This document shows, in pieces, positions 53,678 through 61,901 of a DNA stretch of 64,000 bases (positions are counted from its first letter, which is position 1; every line of letters starts with the position of its first letter). Made by a program: the position numbers and the translations under genes. The DNA is from Taishania sp965247975. GTDB taxonomy: Bacteria > Bacteroidota > Bacteroidia > Flavobacteriales_D > Crocinitomicaceae. The notes beneath the pieces were generated by a model. That model was not told where the DNA came from, did not search any database, and saw only the letters and a list, made by a program, of their open reading frames with translations. The stretch lies in NCBI GenBank assembly GCA_965247975.1, contig OZ252050.1, forward strand, positions 558,001 through 622,000, read 5' to 3'.

Positions 53678-54352
53678 TCAAAGCGCTTCAATATTTGGAA
53701 TTATCACTTTCTTCCGACCTTCATACACAATCTTGCCTTTTTCTACCAAACGATTAATAATAGAAGTAACAGATTGACGTGACGAAGCCGTGTAAGCAGC
53801 AATGTCTTGGTGTGTCAACATCATTTCCATTTCCACATGGTTTTCGTTGAATTTACCGTGGTGCTTTGCATAGCGCTTGAAGAAATCATGCACCCGCGTG
53901 TCGACATCTTTGAACGCCAAATCTTCAAATTTTTGACGAAAAGAAATCATTTTTTCGTTGACAGCATCCGTATATTTCAAAGATAAATTTGGATTTTTCT
54001 GAAGCACTTTCATAAAGTTCTCCGTTTCAAAAAAACACAAGCGCACTTGATCGCTCACCACTTGCGCATATTCTTCCGTGTTGTTATTCCCGCCGATGTG
54101 TCCAAAAATATCTCCTTCCGTCAACATTTCTGTAATCATTTCTCGGCCATTTTGATCTTCGCGACAAATTTTCACCGTTCCCACTTTGATCAAATAAATG
54201 CGACTATGCTCTTTGCCTGAGAAATAAATCACCTCATTTTTAGACGCATTTTTCATATTGGAAACGATGCACAAGTCCGCGACTTCCAGTTCACTCAATT
54301 GCTCAAACAACTTATGATTTCTCAAATACCAATATTTATTATCTTGAACCAT
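53678..54352 (-). CDS. Crp/Fnr family transcriptional regulator
   Basis: A 224-residue regulator. The cyclic-nucleotide-binding-type beta-roll is at 20-120 ('GTVKICREDQNGREMITEMLTEGDIFG'), a dimer helix follows, and the C-terminal HTH shows 'MLTHQDIAAYTASSRQSVTSIINRLVEKG'. There are no Cys pairs for an iron-sulfur cluster, and the Arg/Ser pair that binds cAMP is not evident, so its signal is unknown. Its start is 10 bases past the end of the LysE gene on the same strand. Confidence 0.92.
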   Translation of the reverse strand: MVQDNKYWYLRNHKLFEQLSELEVADLCIVSNMKNASKNEVIYFSGKEHSRIYLIKVGTVKICREDQNGREMITEMLTEGDIFGHIGGNNNTEEYAQVVSDQVRLCFFETENFMKVLQKNPNLSLKYTDAVNEKMISFRQKFEDLAFKDVDTRVHDFFKRYAKHHGKFNENHVEMEMMLTHQDIAAYTASSRQSVTSIINRLVEKGKIVYEGRKKVIIPNIEAL

Positions 54353-54361
54353 GTTCTTTTC

Positions 54362-55000
54362 TTAATTTAAAAATTTCCAAAGTTGGTAAATCGCCACCGC
54401 AAAAAACAACAGCGACAACACCTTAAAGTAATAGCTATTGTTGATGTAACCAAGTGCTTTTTCCCTGTATCTATGCGCCAAGTAGATGAAAAAGCTCAAC
54501 AAAACAAAAGCTCCAACACCCGCGCCCAATACATACGAAGTTTTATCCAATGTGGTTTTAGCGTTCAAAAATGATATTTGGTTGAAGTAAACCTGCACAA
54601 AAACCCAAAAAGGAAGCAATTGCGGATTCAATATCGCCAACATAAATCCTTTGCCCATAAGTTTGATGGTGCTACTTTCCTTAGTTGAAGATTTTTGCAG
54701 CGACGCAGTAACTGGTTTTTTAATAAAAAATAGGACTCCAATCACCACAAAAACAAGTATAAAAGCGATTTCAAAAACCGACATCACCCACTCAAATTGC
54801 AGGATAAACCCCGTTGCAAAAACCGCCAACCCACAATAAATAAATTCCGGCACAATGCCTCCAAGCGCTATGAGATACGCTTCTTTTCTGCTCTGAAAAA
54901 GGGTCGTGTTGATCACAAAAATATTCACAGGACCTAGTTGCAGCGAACCAAGAAAACTCACGCAGGCAGAAGCGAAAAATATCAGAATAAAGGAGAACAC
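54362..55000 (-). CDS. LysE family exporter
   Basis: A 212-residue membrane protein with six helices. 'SFLGSLQLGPVNIFVINTTLFQSRKEAYLIALGG' matches the LysE/RhtB opening ('GPxxxxV...' motif). 'FMLAILNPQLLPFWVFVQVYF' is the second half-repeat signature. It should export an amino acid or similar small molecule. It is followed by the Crp/Fnr gene, which may regulate it. Last core gene before the accessory island. Confidence 0.9.
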   Translation of the reverse strand: MFSFILIFFASACVSFLGSLQLGPVNIFVINTTLFQSRKEAYLIALGGIVPEFIYCGLAVFATGFILQFEWVMSVFEIAFILVFVVIGVLFFIKKPVTASLQKSSTKESSTIKLMGKGFMLAILNPQLLPFWVFVQVYFNQISFLNAKTTLDKTSYVLGAGVGAFVLLSFFIYLAHRYREKALGYINNSYYFKVLSLLFFAVAIYQLWKFLN

Positions 55001-55056
55001 GTTTTTTTGTTTGGGTAAAGATAGGCAATAATTGGAAGGCGAATTTTGGAGAAAGA

Positions 55057-55116
55057 GGGGAATTTTCCCCTGTTCAGGGAGGGGAAATTTCCTCTAAAAA
55101 AAGGGGAAATATCCCT
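55057..55116. repeat. Three spaced GGGGAAnTTCCCC-like palindromes
   Basis: GGGGAATTTTCCCC, GGGGAAATTTCCTC and GGGGAAATATCCCT lie 24 and 22 bases apart, immediately ahead of a candidate promoter. The near-helical spacing suggests cooperative protein-binding sites. Confidence 0.5.
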
Positions 55117-55117
55117 A

Positions 55118-55149
55118 TTGACATTGTGGATTTTTATTCTTTACATTTG
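55118..55149 (+). promoter_or_regulatory. Candidate promoter ahead of the island
   Basis: TTGAC (55118-55122), exactly 19 bases, then TACATTTG (55142-55149): the Bacteroidota -33/-7 arrangement. It lies 180 bases before the DUF4297 nuclease gene and directly after three palindromes. Confidence 0.55.
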
Positions 55150-55328
55150 GAATGGAAAATAAAAATTACTGACTACGAAGAATTTAGCGTTGAAACAGAA
55201 GGGGATTTAACATGATCAGAGGTTCACTAATACACATAAATTGGTTGGGATATGCGAAATGAAATGATGAATAATAGCGCGTTTAGGTAGGTTATGCCTA
55301 ATACTTGAAGAACGACAAACAAATTAAA

Positions 55329-56417
55329 ATGATTGACATCAAAAACTATATTGAAAAAATAAAACCGAGAGAAAATAGTGGCTCAACTGCATCTAATCGT
55401 TTTGACTTTCAAAAAAATTGGGCTCTATGTAAAATACTCGAATTACATCAAAAGCCTGATGACTACCTACTAACTCTTGAGTATTATGATGATGTAATTG
55501 TTTTTGATTCTTCAAATGACCCAAAAAAGATTTCGTTTTACCAAATTAAAACTAACAAAAGTACTAATTGGACAATTAATTCTTTGATATCACGTAAAAA
55601 GGGTAAGAAAGGTGACTTAAATTCTATTTTGGGAAAACTTTATGACCACCTAGAAAAATTTGAAGAGGTTGTTGAGTCGTTAAATTTTGTGACGAATAAT
55701 AAAATAAAGGGTAAACTAAAGAATAACAATAAATGTGAAGACGCAAACGAATTTTGTTGTGCAGATTTAGAAAAAGACGTTTTGGATAATATAATTTCTG
55801 AACTTAAAAAAGAACATTCTTTAAATTCATTGAAAGGTTTTGAAGACATAACATTCTTTAAATTAGGGGAATTAAGTATTGAAAAACACACCGAACTTAC
55901 TAAAGCGTCACTTGCCGATTTTCTAGACAAAAACCTACCTGGTGTAAGATATCAAATAGCTCCTCTTTACAAATCAATTTTTGATGAAATAAAAATGAAG
56001 AGTAATGTTGAGAAAACAATCTCAAATTTTGAAGAATTAAAAGTAAAAAAATCTATATCGAGAATTAATTTCAACTCATACTTGGAAGAACTTACTAAAG
56101 TAGAAGATTTCAAAATTAAACGAAGCTCAATAGAAAATAGGCTAAATTCAGAGTCTGTTGCATTTGATAAAATCAAATTATTTTTAAAACATTCATCTGA
56201 ATATGAAATTAGACGAATGGGCTACAACGATAAAAGCCTGAAGATCATTGAAAGAATGATTGAGAAGTATATTTCAGAAAATAGAATTGATTTAGAAAAA
56301 GGTTTATTCAATTGTATGGAACACATTTTTTTGAATATACAAAGTTCATTAGTGAAAAACCCAACAATGGAAAAAGAATTAGTAAGGGTAATAATTTTAC
56401 ACAAACTTTATGAGTAA
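55329..56417 (+). CDS. DUF4297/Cap4-type nuclease protein of a two-gene defence module
   Basis: A 362-residue protein from the ATG at 55329; a TTG at 55305 would add 8 residues. The N-terminal domain shows the DUF4297/Cap4 PD-(D/E)xK pattern: 'GSTASNRFDFQKNWAL' (Q28), 'LTLEYYDDVIVFD' (E51, D54/D55) and 'SFYQIKTNK' (Q72-x-K74). These are the expected metal and catalytic residues. The C-terminal half (about 200-362) is helical and unrecognised; it may be the partner-binding domain found in ABC-three-component effectors. The ATPase follows after 44 bases. LmuA of Lamassu has the same nuclease domain. DNA is visibly more AT-rich than the core genes, with many AAA/AAT/AGA codons. Confidence 0.82.
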   Translation: MIDIKNYIEKIKPRENSGSTASNRFDFQKNWALCKILELHQKPDDYLLTLEYYDDVIVFDSSNDPKKISFYQIKTNKSTNWTINSLISRKKGKKGDLNSILGKLYDHLEKFEEVVESLNFVTNNKIKGKLKNNNKCEDANEFCCADLEKDVLDNIISELKKEHSLNSLKGFEDITFFKLGELSIEKHTELTKASLADFLDKNLPGVRYQIAPLYKSIFDEIKMKSNVEKTISNFEELKVKKSISRINFNSYLEELTKVEDFKIKRSSIENRLNSESVAFDKIKLFLKHSSEYEIRRMGYNDKSLKIIERMIEKYISENRIDLEKGLFNCMEHIFLNIQSSLVKNPTMEKELVRVIILHKLYE

Positions 56418-56461
56418 AGGTAATTTCAAACAATTGGTAAGAACATTAAGAAATTGGAAAA

Positions 56462-58147
56462 ATGAAGGAATTCAAATTAAACAAAATACTACTTCTGTCA
56501 TTAAAAGAACAGAAGGCAAAAAAGGTGATATTCGACCCGAAGCGAACAATAATATTAGGAAGGAATAGCACTGGTAAATCTTGTTTAATTAAATCAATTT
56601 ATCAAACATTTGGAGCTGAACCACAAAATTTGCACCCAAATTGGAAAGATGCAAACGCTATTTCATTAATACATTTTACAATTGATGACGAAAAATTTTC
56701 TATCATTAGAAGTAACAAGGTTTATTGTTTATTTGATTCATCTTCAATAAAAATAGAGCAATTTAACCGTGTTTCAGATCTTGGTAATTATTTAGCAAAA
56801 CTTTTTGACTTTAAGATTAAACTTACTGATAGAGATGGTGCAATTGCTACTCCTCCACCAGCATATCTATTTCTACCTTATTATGCAGATCAAGACAAAA
56901 GTTGGATATCAAATTGGACTTCTTTTAGCAAACTTTATTTGCCCAATGCAAAATTAGATATAATCAACTACCATACTGGCATAAGGCCAAATCAATATTA
57001 CGAAGCAAAAAATGAACTCGGCATCGTTAATGACAGTATTCAAGTTGTAGAGAAGGATATTGTTGTTGTGCGAAATCTATTGAAAAATTTAAAAGAAAAG
57101 CTATCTCAGATTGACTTTTCAATTTCAATTGAGGATTTTCAAGAAGAAATAAAAGAATTACTTGTTTCTTGCGAAGAATTAAATAAAATCCAAAATAAAC
57201 ACAAACAAATTTTAACTGTTCATTACAATCAAAAAATTAACCTAGAGGCTCAATTAGAAATTACTCAGAGAGCTTTGTTTGAAACAAACAAGGATTATGC
57301 ATTTGCAATAAATGAAATTGATGATAATGTTCTTTGTCCAAGCTGTGGTGCCGACTATGAAAACAATTTTGCTGAAAGGTTTGGAATAGCGCAAGATGAG
57401 CAAAGGTGCTTAGATTTAATAATTGAGCTAAAAGAAGATATAAGCGAAATTGATAAAAAAATCAGTAAAGTAAATTCAGAATTTAATCAAAGTAATAATG
57501 AAATAGCTCAAATAGAAAAACTACTTGAAAGAAAAAAAGAAACGATAAAACTAAAGGATGTAATTGAAAGTGAGGGCAGAAAGGAAATGAAACTTTTATT
57601 TGAAACTGAAATCATTGCATTTGAAACTGAATTGAAAGAAAAATTATTACTCAAAAACGATTTAGAAAATGAGGTCAAGAAATTTGAGGATAAAAAAAGA
57701 GCAAGTGATATTCGAACTGAATATAGAGATTTAATGGGAAGTAATTTAAGACAATTAAATGTACATTCATTAGATGAGAGGTATTATAAAAGGATTGACT
57801 CATCTATTAAAGAATCTGGTAGTGCAATGCCACGAGCATTAATGGCATATTATTATAGTATTTTGAATGTCATTAGGAAATATGGATCTTCAGCATTTTG
57901 TCCATTAATTATTGACTCCCCAAATCAACAAGGACAAGACAAAGAAAATTTACCAAGATTGATAAAGTTTATTATTGAAAAACAACCAAAAAACTCACAA
58001 CTTATATTGGGTCTGGAAGAAATCCCTGATGGGCATCCAAATGAATATATTGTCGAACTAAAAGAAGAAAGAAGTTTATTACAAGCTGACGATTTTGATG
58101 AAGTTATGGCTGAAATCAAACCTTATCTAAAAGAAATAATTGAATAA
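56462..58147 (+). CDS. SMC/Rad50-like ATPase with zinc-hook-like motif
   Basis: A 561-residue ABC-class ATPase. Walker A is 'GRNSTGKS' at 33-40; long coiled coils flank a CPSCG motif (C292, C295) placed near the middle like a zinc hook. Near the C-terminus are the signature-like 'ESGSAMPRAL' (about 451-460) and Walker B 'PLIIDSPNQQGQD' with D485. Short hinge arms and the full set of ATPase motifs make it like LmuB of Lamassu or the ATPase of ABC-three-component systems. It probably senses aberrant DNA ends or replication and licenses the upstream nuclease (inference). Same operon as the nuclease. Confidence 0.85.
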   Translation: MKEFKLNKILLLSLKEQKAKKVIFDPKRTIILGRNSTGKSCLIKSIYQTFGAEPQNLHPNWKDANAISLIHFTIDDEKFSIIRSNKVYCLFDSSSIKIEQFNRVSDLGNYLAKLFDFKIKLTDRDGAIATPPPAYLFLPYYADQDKSWISNWTSFSKLYLPNAKLDIINYHTGIRPNQYYEAKNELGIVNDSIQVVEKDIVVVRNLLKNLKEKLSQIDFSISIEDFQEEIKELLVSCEELNKIQNKHKQILTVHYNQKINLEAQLEITQRALFETNKDYAFAINEIDDNVLCPSCGADYENNFAERFGIAQDEQRCLDLIIELKEDISEIDKKISKVNSEFNQSNNEIAQIEKLLERKKETIKLKDVIESEGRKEMKLLFETEIIAFETELKEKLLLKNDLENEVKKFEDKKRASDIRTEYRDLMGSNLRQLNVHSLDERYYKRIDSSIKESGSAMPRALMAYYYSILNVIRKYGSSAFCPLIIDSPNQQGQDKENLPRLIKFIIEKQPKNSQLILGLEEIPDGHPNEYIVELKEERSLLQADDFDEVMAEIKPYLKEIIE

Positions 58148-58155
58148 AAGTACAA

Positions 58156-58278
58156 GGCATAACAGCACCTACAAGAAATTGGTGGTTCATTGGTTAAATC
58201 AATCTTTGTGTTTGGTTGACAGTGAAGTGCTTCCAAGTCTCCAGCTTCGTCTAGTTTCTATTTGTAACCAGTAATAAT
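58156..58278. repeat. Structured spacer 1, cassette-recombination-site-like
   Basis: It begins with GGCATAAC (58156-58163, exact inverse of GTTATGCC at 55291-55298) and ends ACCAGTAATAAT (58267-58278). CCTACAAGAAATTGG (58169-58183) and CTAGTTTCTATTTGTAACC (58251-58269) form an imperfect inverted pair. The shape, imperfect arms with extra bases and a central variable part, is attC-like. It resembles spacers I recall around accessory genes in other Bacteroidota; this was not searched. Confidence 0.5.
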
Positions 58279-58317
58279 CTCTGAACCGATAAAATCAAAC
58301 CAATAAGAAAATAATAA

Positions 58318-59871
58318 ATGTATACAGGAAACATACTTGATCCTATTCATGGATTAATCAAATTATCAGAAATAGAAAAATGGATAATTTCACAGGGACC
58401 GTTTAATAGATTAAGGAGAGTCAAACAAAATACTTTTCTTTATTTGGTTTTCCCAAGTGCAAATCATACTAGATTTGAACATTCTATAGGTGTTATGCAT
58501 TTAGCTCATCAAATATATCTTCATGCAAATGAAAATTATGAAACAGGAGCATATAAAAAAGCAAAATATAAAGTTAAAGAAACAACTGATTTTATTTTCT
58601 GTTCTACATCAAAAATATTAAAAGATGATGAACCTTTACTAATACAGGAACTTAGATTAGCAGCTTTACTTCATGATGTTGGACATGGTCCAATGTCACA
58701 TAAATTTGACCAATATACTATAACTGGAAATGAATTAATAGAAATTATAAAAACAGATACTGATTTAAGTCCTTTCCAGTCTAGTTTTGAAAATCTACTT
58801 GACAAAAATCTTTCAAAAAAAATTGAGCATGAGGTTGTTTCTGGAGTTTTTATTATAAAGTTAATAGCTGACCTGAAAAGAATTGCTAAAGATTCTGAAG
58901 GTAAATTTAATAGCACTCAATTAAAAATTATTGATAAAATTAATCCTTCAAGGGTTTTTAAAATGATAGAGCCTCAGTTTGATGCAGTGCATAAAATTGA
59001 ATTTAATGGAATCGATTTTACAAACTTCTTTAGTTCAATTATTTCAAGCTTCCCTTTAGATGCAGATAGAATGGATTACTTATTTAGAGATAGCTATTTT
59101 TCTGGAGTAAAATATGGGTTGTATGACTTAAGTAGAATACTAATGTCATTTATACCTGTCAAGGAAAATAAAGTGATTTCGCTGACTATAAAAGAAAGTG
59201 GAATTGATTCGGTTATTAGATTTATTCAATCTAGAACCCATTTGTATAATCAAGTGTATTTTCATAAAACTAATAGAGCTTCTAATTGTATGTTAGATTT
59301 TGCTTGTAGAAAAATTGACAAATCTGATTCTATAATTTCAGCAAAAAACTATAAAGAACTTGAGGATTTTTATTGGTTAAATTCAGACGAACTTTTTATA
59401 TGGAATACACTTTCAACTAAGATTGGTACTGAAAAAGAAAAAGAGGTATTGAATGAATTGCTATCAAGAAAATTATGGAAACGGGTATATCAAAAAAAAA
59501 TAGTAATAACCCCTTCTGACAAAATAGATATTGCAAGAAAATTGAAAGATATAAAAGACAAGGTTAATGATGCAATAATTAGTTTAGAAAAGTTAGGAAT
59601 AGATGTAGCAGTTGACACGTTCCCCAATAAAGTTTTTAAAGATTACGAAAAATCGAAAATCAAAATTGCACGTAAAATTGATAGTAACTATAAAATTGAA
59701 AAGGACTGGAAAACATTTAATAAAGAACTAAAAATTCTTGAGTGTGAAGTTCACATGATAAGAATATATTTAAGAAGACAATTTACAACACCAGCTATGT
59801 TTGTAAAAAACAAAAAGAAGGTTTTAAGGAAATTCGAAGATATAATAAAAATGCTTGACCAAACAGAATGA
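58318..59871 (+). CDS. HD-domain dNTP triphosphohydrolase-like protein
   Basis: A 517-residue protein of the SAMHD1/dGTPase-like HD superfamily. N-terminal 'DPIHGLIKLSEIEKWII' and 'FNRLRRVKQ' are typical. The metal site is H55 in 'TRFEHSIGVMHLAHQ', H119-D120 in 'AALLHDVGHGPMSH' (H123 and H128 also), and Asp in 'LDADRMDYLFRDSYFSG' (D248/D250/D253). It likely hydrolyses dNTPs or another nucleotide; dNTP depletion is a known anti-phage strategy. Very AT-rich with AGA as the preferred Arg codon, unlike the core genes. It is a single gene between two inverted structured spacers. Confidence 0.87.
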   Translation: MYTGNILDPIHGLIKLSEIEKWIISQGPFNRLRRVKQNTFLYLVFPSANHTRFEHSIGVMHLAHQIYLHANENYETGAYKKAKYKVKETTDFIFCSTSKILKDDEPLLIQELRLAALLHDVGHGPMSHKFDQYTITGNELIEIIKTDTDLSPFQSSFENLLDKNLSKKIEHEVVSGVFIIKLIADLKRIAKDSEGKFNSTQLKIIDKINPSRVFKMIEPQFDAVHKIEFNGIDFTNFFSSIISSFPLDADRMDYLFRDSYFSGVKYGLYDLSRILMSFIPVKENKVISLTIKESGIDSVIRFIQSRTHLYNQVYFHKTNRASNCMLDFACRKIDKSDSIISAKNYKELEDFYWLNSDELFIWNTLSTKIGTEKEKEVLNELLSRKLWKRVYQKKIVITPSDKIDIARKLKDIKDKVNDAIISLEKLGIDVAVDTFPNKVFKDYEKSKIKIARKIDSNYKIEKDWKTFNKELKILECEVHMIRIYLRRQFTTPAMFVKNKKKVLRKFEDIIKMLDQTE

Positions 59872-60020
59872 TATTACTGCTGGTAAATGGGTTTGGCAAA
59901 AGTGGAGCTTCGGTTCAAGGTTGAACATTTGCGCTGTCTATCAGCCTTTGTGGTAAATTTGAACTTTGGCACTTCTAATTCCCTATCTAAGCCAACTCCA
60001 AACGGTTAATCAGCGTTATG
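59871..60020. repeat. Structured spacer 2, inverse orientation to spacer 1
   Basis: It begins ATATTACTGCTGGT (59871-59884, inverse of the ACCAG..TAAT end of spacer 1) and ends with GTTATG (60015-60020). GTTTGG (59891-59896) with AGTGG pairs with CCAACTCCAAAC (59992-60003) as an imperfect outer stem. Together with spacer 1 it brackets the HD gene as an inverted pair. Confidence 0.5.
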
Positions 60021-60046
60021 AAGAAGCAACAAATGGCAGACAAAGT

Positions 60047-61876
60047 ATGACAACAAAACATATAGAACAAATATTTACAGACTATTTAAAAATAGACAAA
60101 ACGCAATATGCTGTATTATTAAATGGTGGTTGGGGTTGTGGTAAAACATATTTTTGGAAATACAAATTAGAAAAAATTGCTGAATCAAATGATTTTAAAA
60201 CAATTTATGTATCACTAAATGGCATCAGCAAAATAGACGATCTTGACTATCAGTTATTCATTAAACTATTGCCTTTAATTAGTAACCAAGAAAATAGAGC
60301 ATTAAAAAATTCCACGAGATTTGTTGGTAATTTATTAAACAAATTAAGCACTAATTATTTAAAATCAAGTCTATCTGACATTTTCAAAGGTCTAAGTATT
60401 GACTCGTTTAATTTTTCAAATTACATAGTTTGTTTTGATGATTTGGAACGTTGCCAAATACCAGTTAAAGAGGTTTTAGGCTTCATTAATAATTTAGTTG
60501 AACATAAATACTTAAAAACGATAATTCTCGCCCACGAAAACGAAATTGAGAAATCTGAGGGATATGAGCGAATTAAAGAAAAAGTTGTAGGTCGTGATTT
60601 AAAATTTGAACTTGACATTTCTTCCACGTTGCCCAACCTTTTTGCTAAATTCAAAGCTAATAAAGACTTTCACTCATTTTTGGCTGATCAAAATAATTTT
60701 ATTTTAGAAATTTTACTTGAATACAAACAAGAAAACCTCAGAATAATTGCTTTTTATTTGGATTTATTAGAAAGAGTTTTTCCTGCATTTAAAAATGTAG
60801 AATCAACATATATTCAAGAAATAATTCTGTTTTCTGCAATTATTTCAATTGAGTTCAAAAGAGGTGAATTGACTTCAGCGGATTATAATGACTTCAAAGG
60901 TATTGATGAAATCAGTGAATATTACTTCTCATTGAACATTGCAAGAGCAATTGCAAAATCTGATAAAGAAGAAGTTGAACGAATAAAACCGTATAAAGAA
61001 AATTTTTATGATAGGTATTTGGACAAAAGAGTGAAGACTTATTTTTTCTATCCTTCCATATATTCTTACATTTTGTCAGGCTATTTTAATCAAACGGACT
61101 TAGAATTAGAAATTAAAAAGCGCTACCCTGAAGTTATTTCGAAAGAAGTCCAAGACTTTAGAGCACTGATTCATCAGAAATTCCGTGAACTATCAAATGA
61201 TGAATTTAAGCGGCTAACAAAAGATGTATTGCAATGCGCAAAAGAAGGTAAGTACTTTATTTATGATTACGTTCAAATTGCAAACTTTTTTTATTTCTTC
61301 TCTAAGAACAAAATGATTTCCGAAAGCAAAGAAGATATATACAAAGTTATTTTTGAAGGACTTAACATAGCAAAAGCACGAAAAGAAATTAATGATAGCG
61401 TTCTTGAAAATCTTTTGTACTTTGGAGATGACAATCCTGATGTAACGATTATAAAAAATCACATCAAGGAAATTCATTACGAGATTAAAAAAGACGATTA
61501 TGTGGCAAATAGCAACGAACTTATTGACACTTTAATAAATAAGGACGAAATTGCTTTAGCTGAAGTTTTTCATAAACATGAAGTTGAAAAGCATATTTTT
61601 CAATACTTAGACTACAATGTACTATTTGAAACACTATTAATTATTTCAAACAAACAATTGTTCAATTTTACCGAACTTCTGAATCAACGATATCGAAGTG
61701 CAAATATTGGAGAACTTCTTTTTGAAGAAGCTGAATTTTTATCAAATATTTATACAAGTTTGTCTAAATATATGGATGAGAACAAAAATATTGGGCAACC
61801 TAAGAATTTCTTAATTGAGTCTTTAGCAACAATATTGACAAAAATTATAGAACAATTGAAGAACACACGAAAATAA
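60047..61876 (+). CDS. KAP-like P-loop NTPase
   Basis: About 609 residues from the ATG at 60047; a TTG at 59966 would read through spacer 2 and is rejected as start. Walker A is 'NGGWGCGKT' at 26-34 and Walker B 'IVCFDDLERCQ' (D131, D132). 'TIILAHENEIEKS' and 'IKEKVVGRDLKFELD' are in the sensor positions of KAP/STAND-like NTPases. The C-terminal ~350 residues are helical with no recognised effector and no membrane segments, unlike classical KAP proteins. Position in a defence island suggests an anti-phage role, unproven. AT-rich like its neighbours. Confidence 0.82.
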   Translation: MTTKHIEQIFTDYLKIDKTQYAVLLNGGWGCGKTYFWKYKLEKIAESNDFKTIYVSLNGISKIDDLDYQLFIKLLPLISNQENRALKNSTRFVGNLLNKLSTNYLKSSLSDIFKGLSIDSFNFSNYIVCFDDLERCQIPVKEVLGFINNLVEHKYLKTIILAHENEIEKSEGYERIKEKVVGRDLKFELDISSTLPNLFAKFKANKDFHSFLADQNNFILEILLEYKQENLRIIAFYLDLLERVFPAFKNVESTYIQEIILFSAIISIEFKRGELTSADYNDFKGIDEISEYYFSLNIARAIAKSDKEEVERIKPYKENFYDRYLDKRVKTYFFYPSIYSYILSGYFNQTDLELEIKKRYPEVISKEVQDFRALIHQKFRELSNDEFKRLTKDVLQCAKEGKYFIYDYVQIANFFYFFSKNKMISESKEDIYKVIFEGLNIAKARKEINDSVLENLLYFGDDNPDVTIIKNHIKEIHYEIKKDDYVANSNELIDTLINKDEIALAEVFHKHEVEKHIFQYLDYNVLFETLLIISNKQLFNFTELLNQRYRSANIGELLFEEAEFLSNIYTSLSKYMDENKNIGQPKNFLIESLATILTKIIEQLKNTRK

Positions 61877-61901
61877 CTATTAGTTCGTTCACTCTGACAG
61901 C

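Larger units (their letters stand above)
55001..55328. other. 328-bp left flank of the defence island
   Basis: It holds three GGGGAA..TTCCCC-type palindromes (55057-55070, 55081-55094 and 55103-55116), a promoter-like TTGAC-19-TACATTTG (55118-55149), and GTTATGCC at 55291-55298, the inverse of GGCATAAC at 58156-58163. No convincing ORF is present. Confidence 0.65.

Noticed and set aside
53052..53757. Four overlapping plus-strand ORFs (62-104 codons) in the repeat array
   Set aside because: They arise because the repeat happens to lack stops in all three forward frames; their proteins are translations of the same DNA words in different frames and lack any start-site context.
52765..55328. Phage integrase or transposase at the island edge
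   Set aside because: I looked on both strands of the flanks and found no tyrosine or serine recombinase or DDE motif; only repeats and the GIY-YIG remnant are present.
56410..56570. Short ORF starting at the stop of the nuclease gene (ATG at 56410), a possible third component
   Set aside because: It encodes only about 52 lysine-rich residues and lies mostly inside the conserved N-terminus of the ATPase, which is clearly real in the other frame.
59966..60046. TTG start and 27-residue extension of the KAP-like NTPase
   Set aside because: The extension translates the structured spacer; the ATG at 60047 gives a normal start just before the Walker A region.
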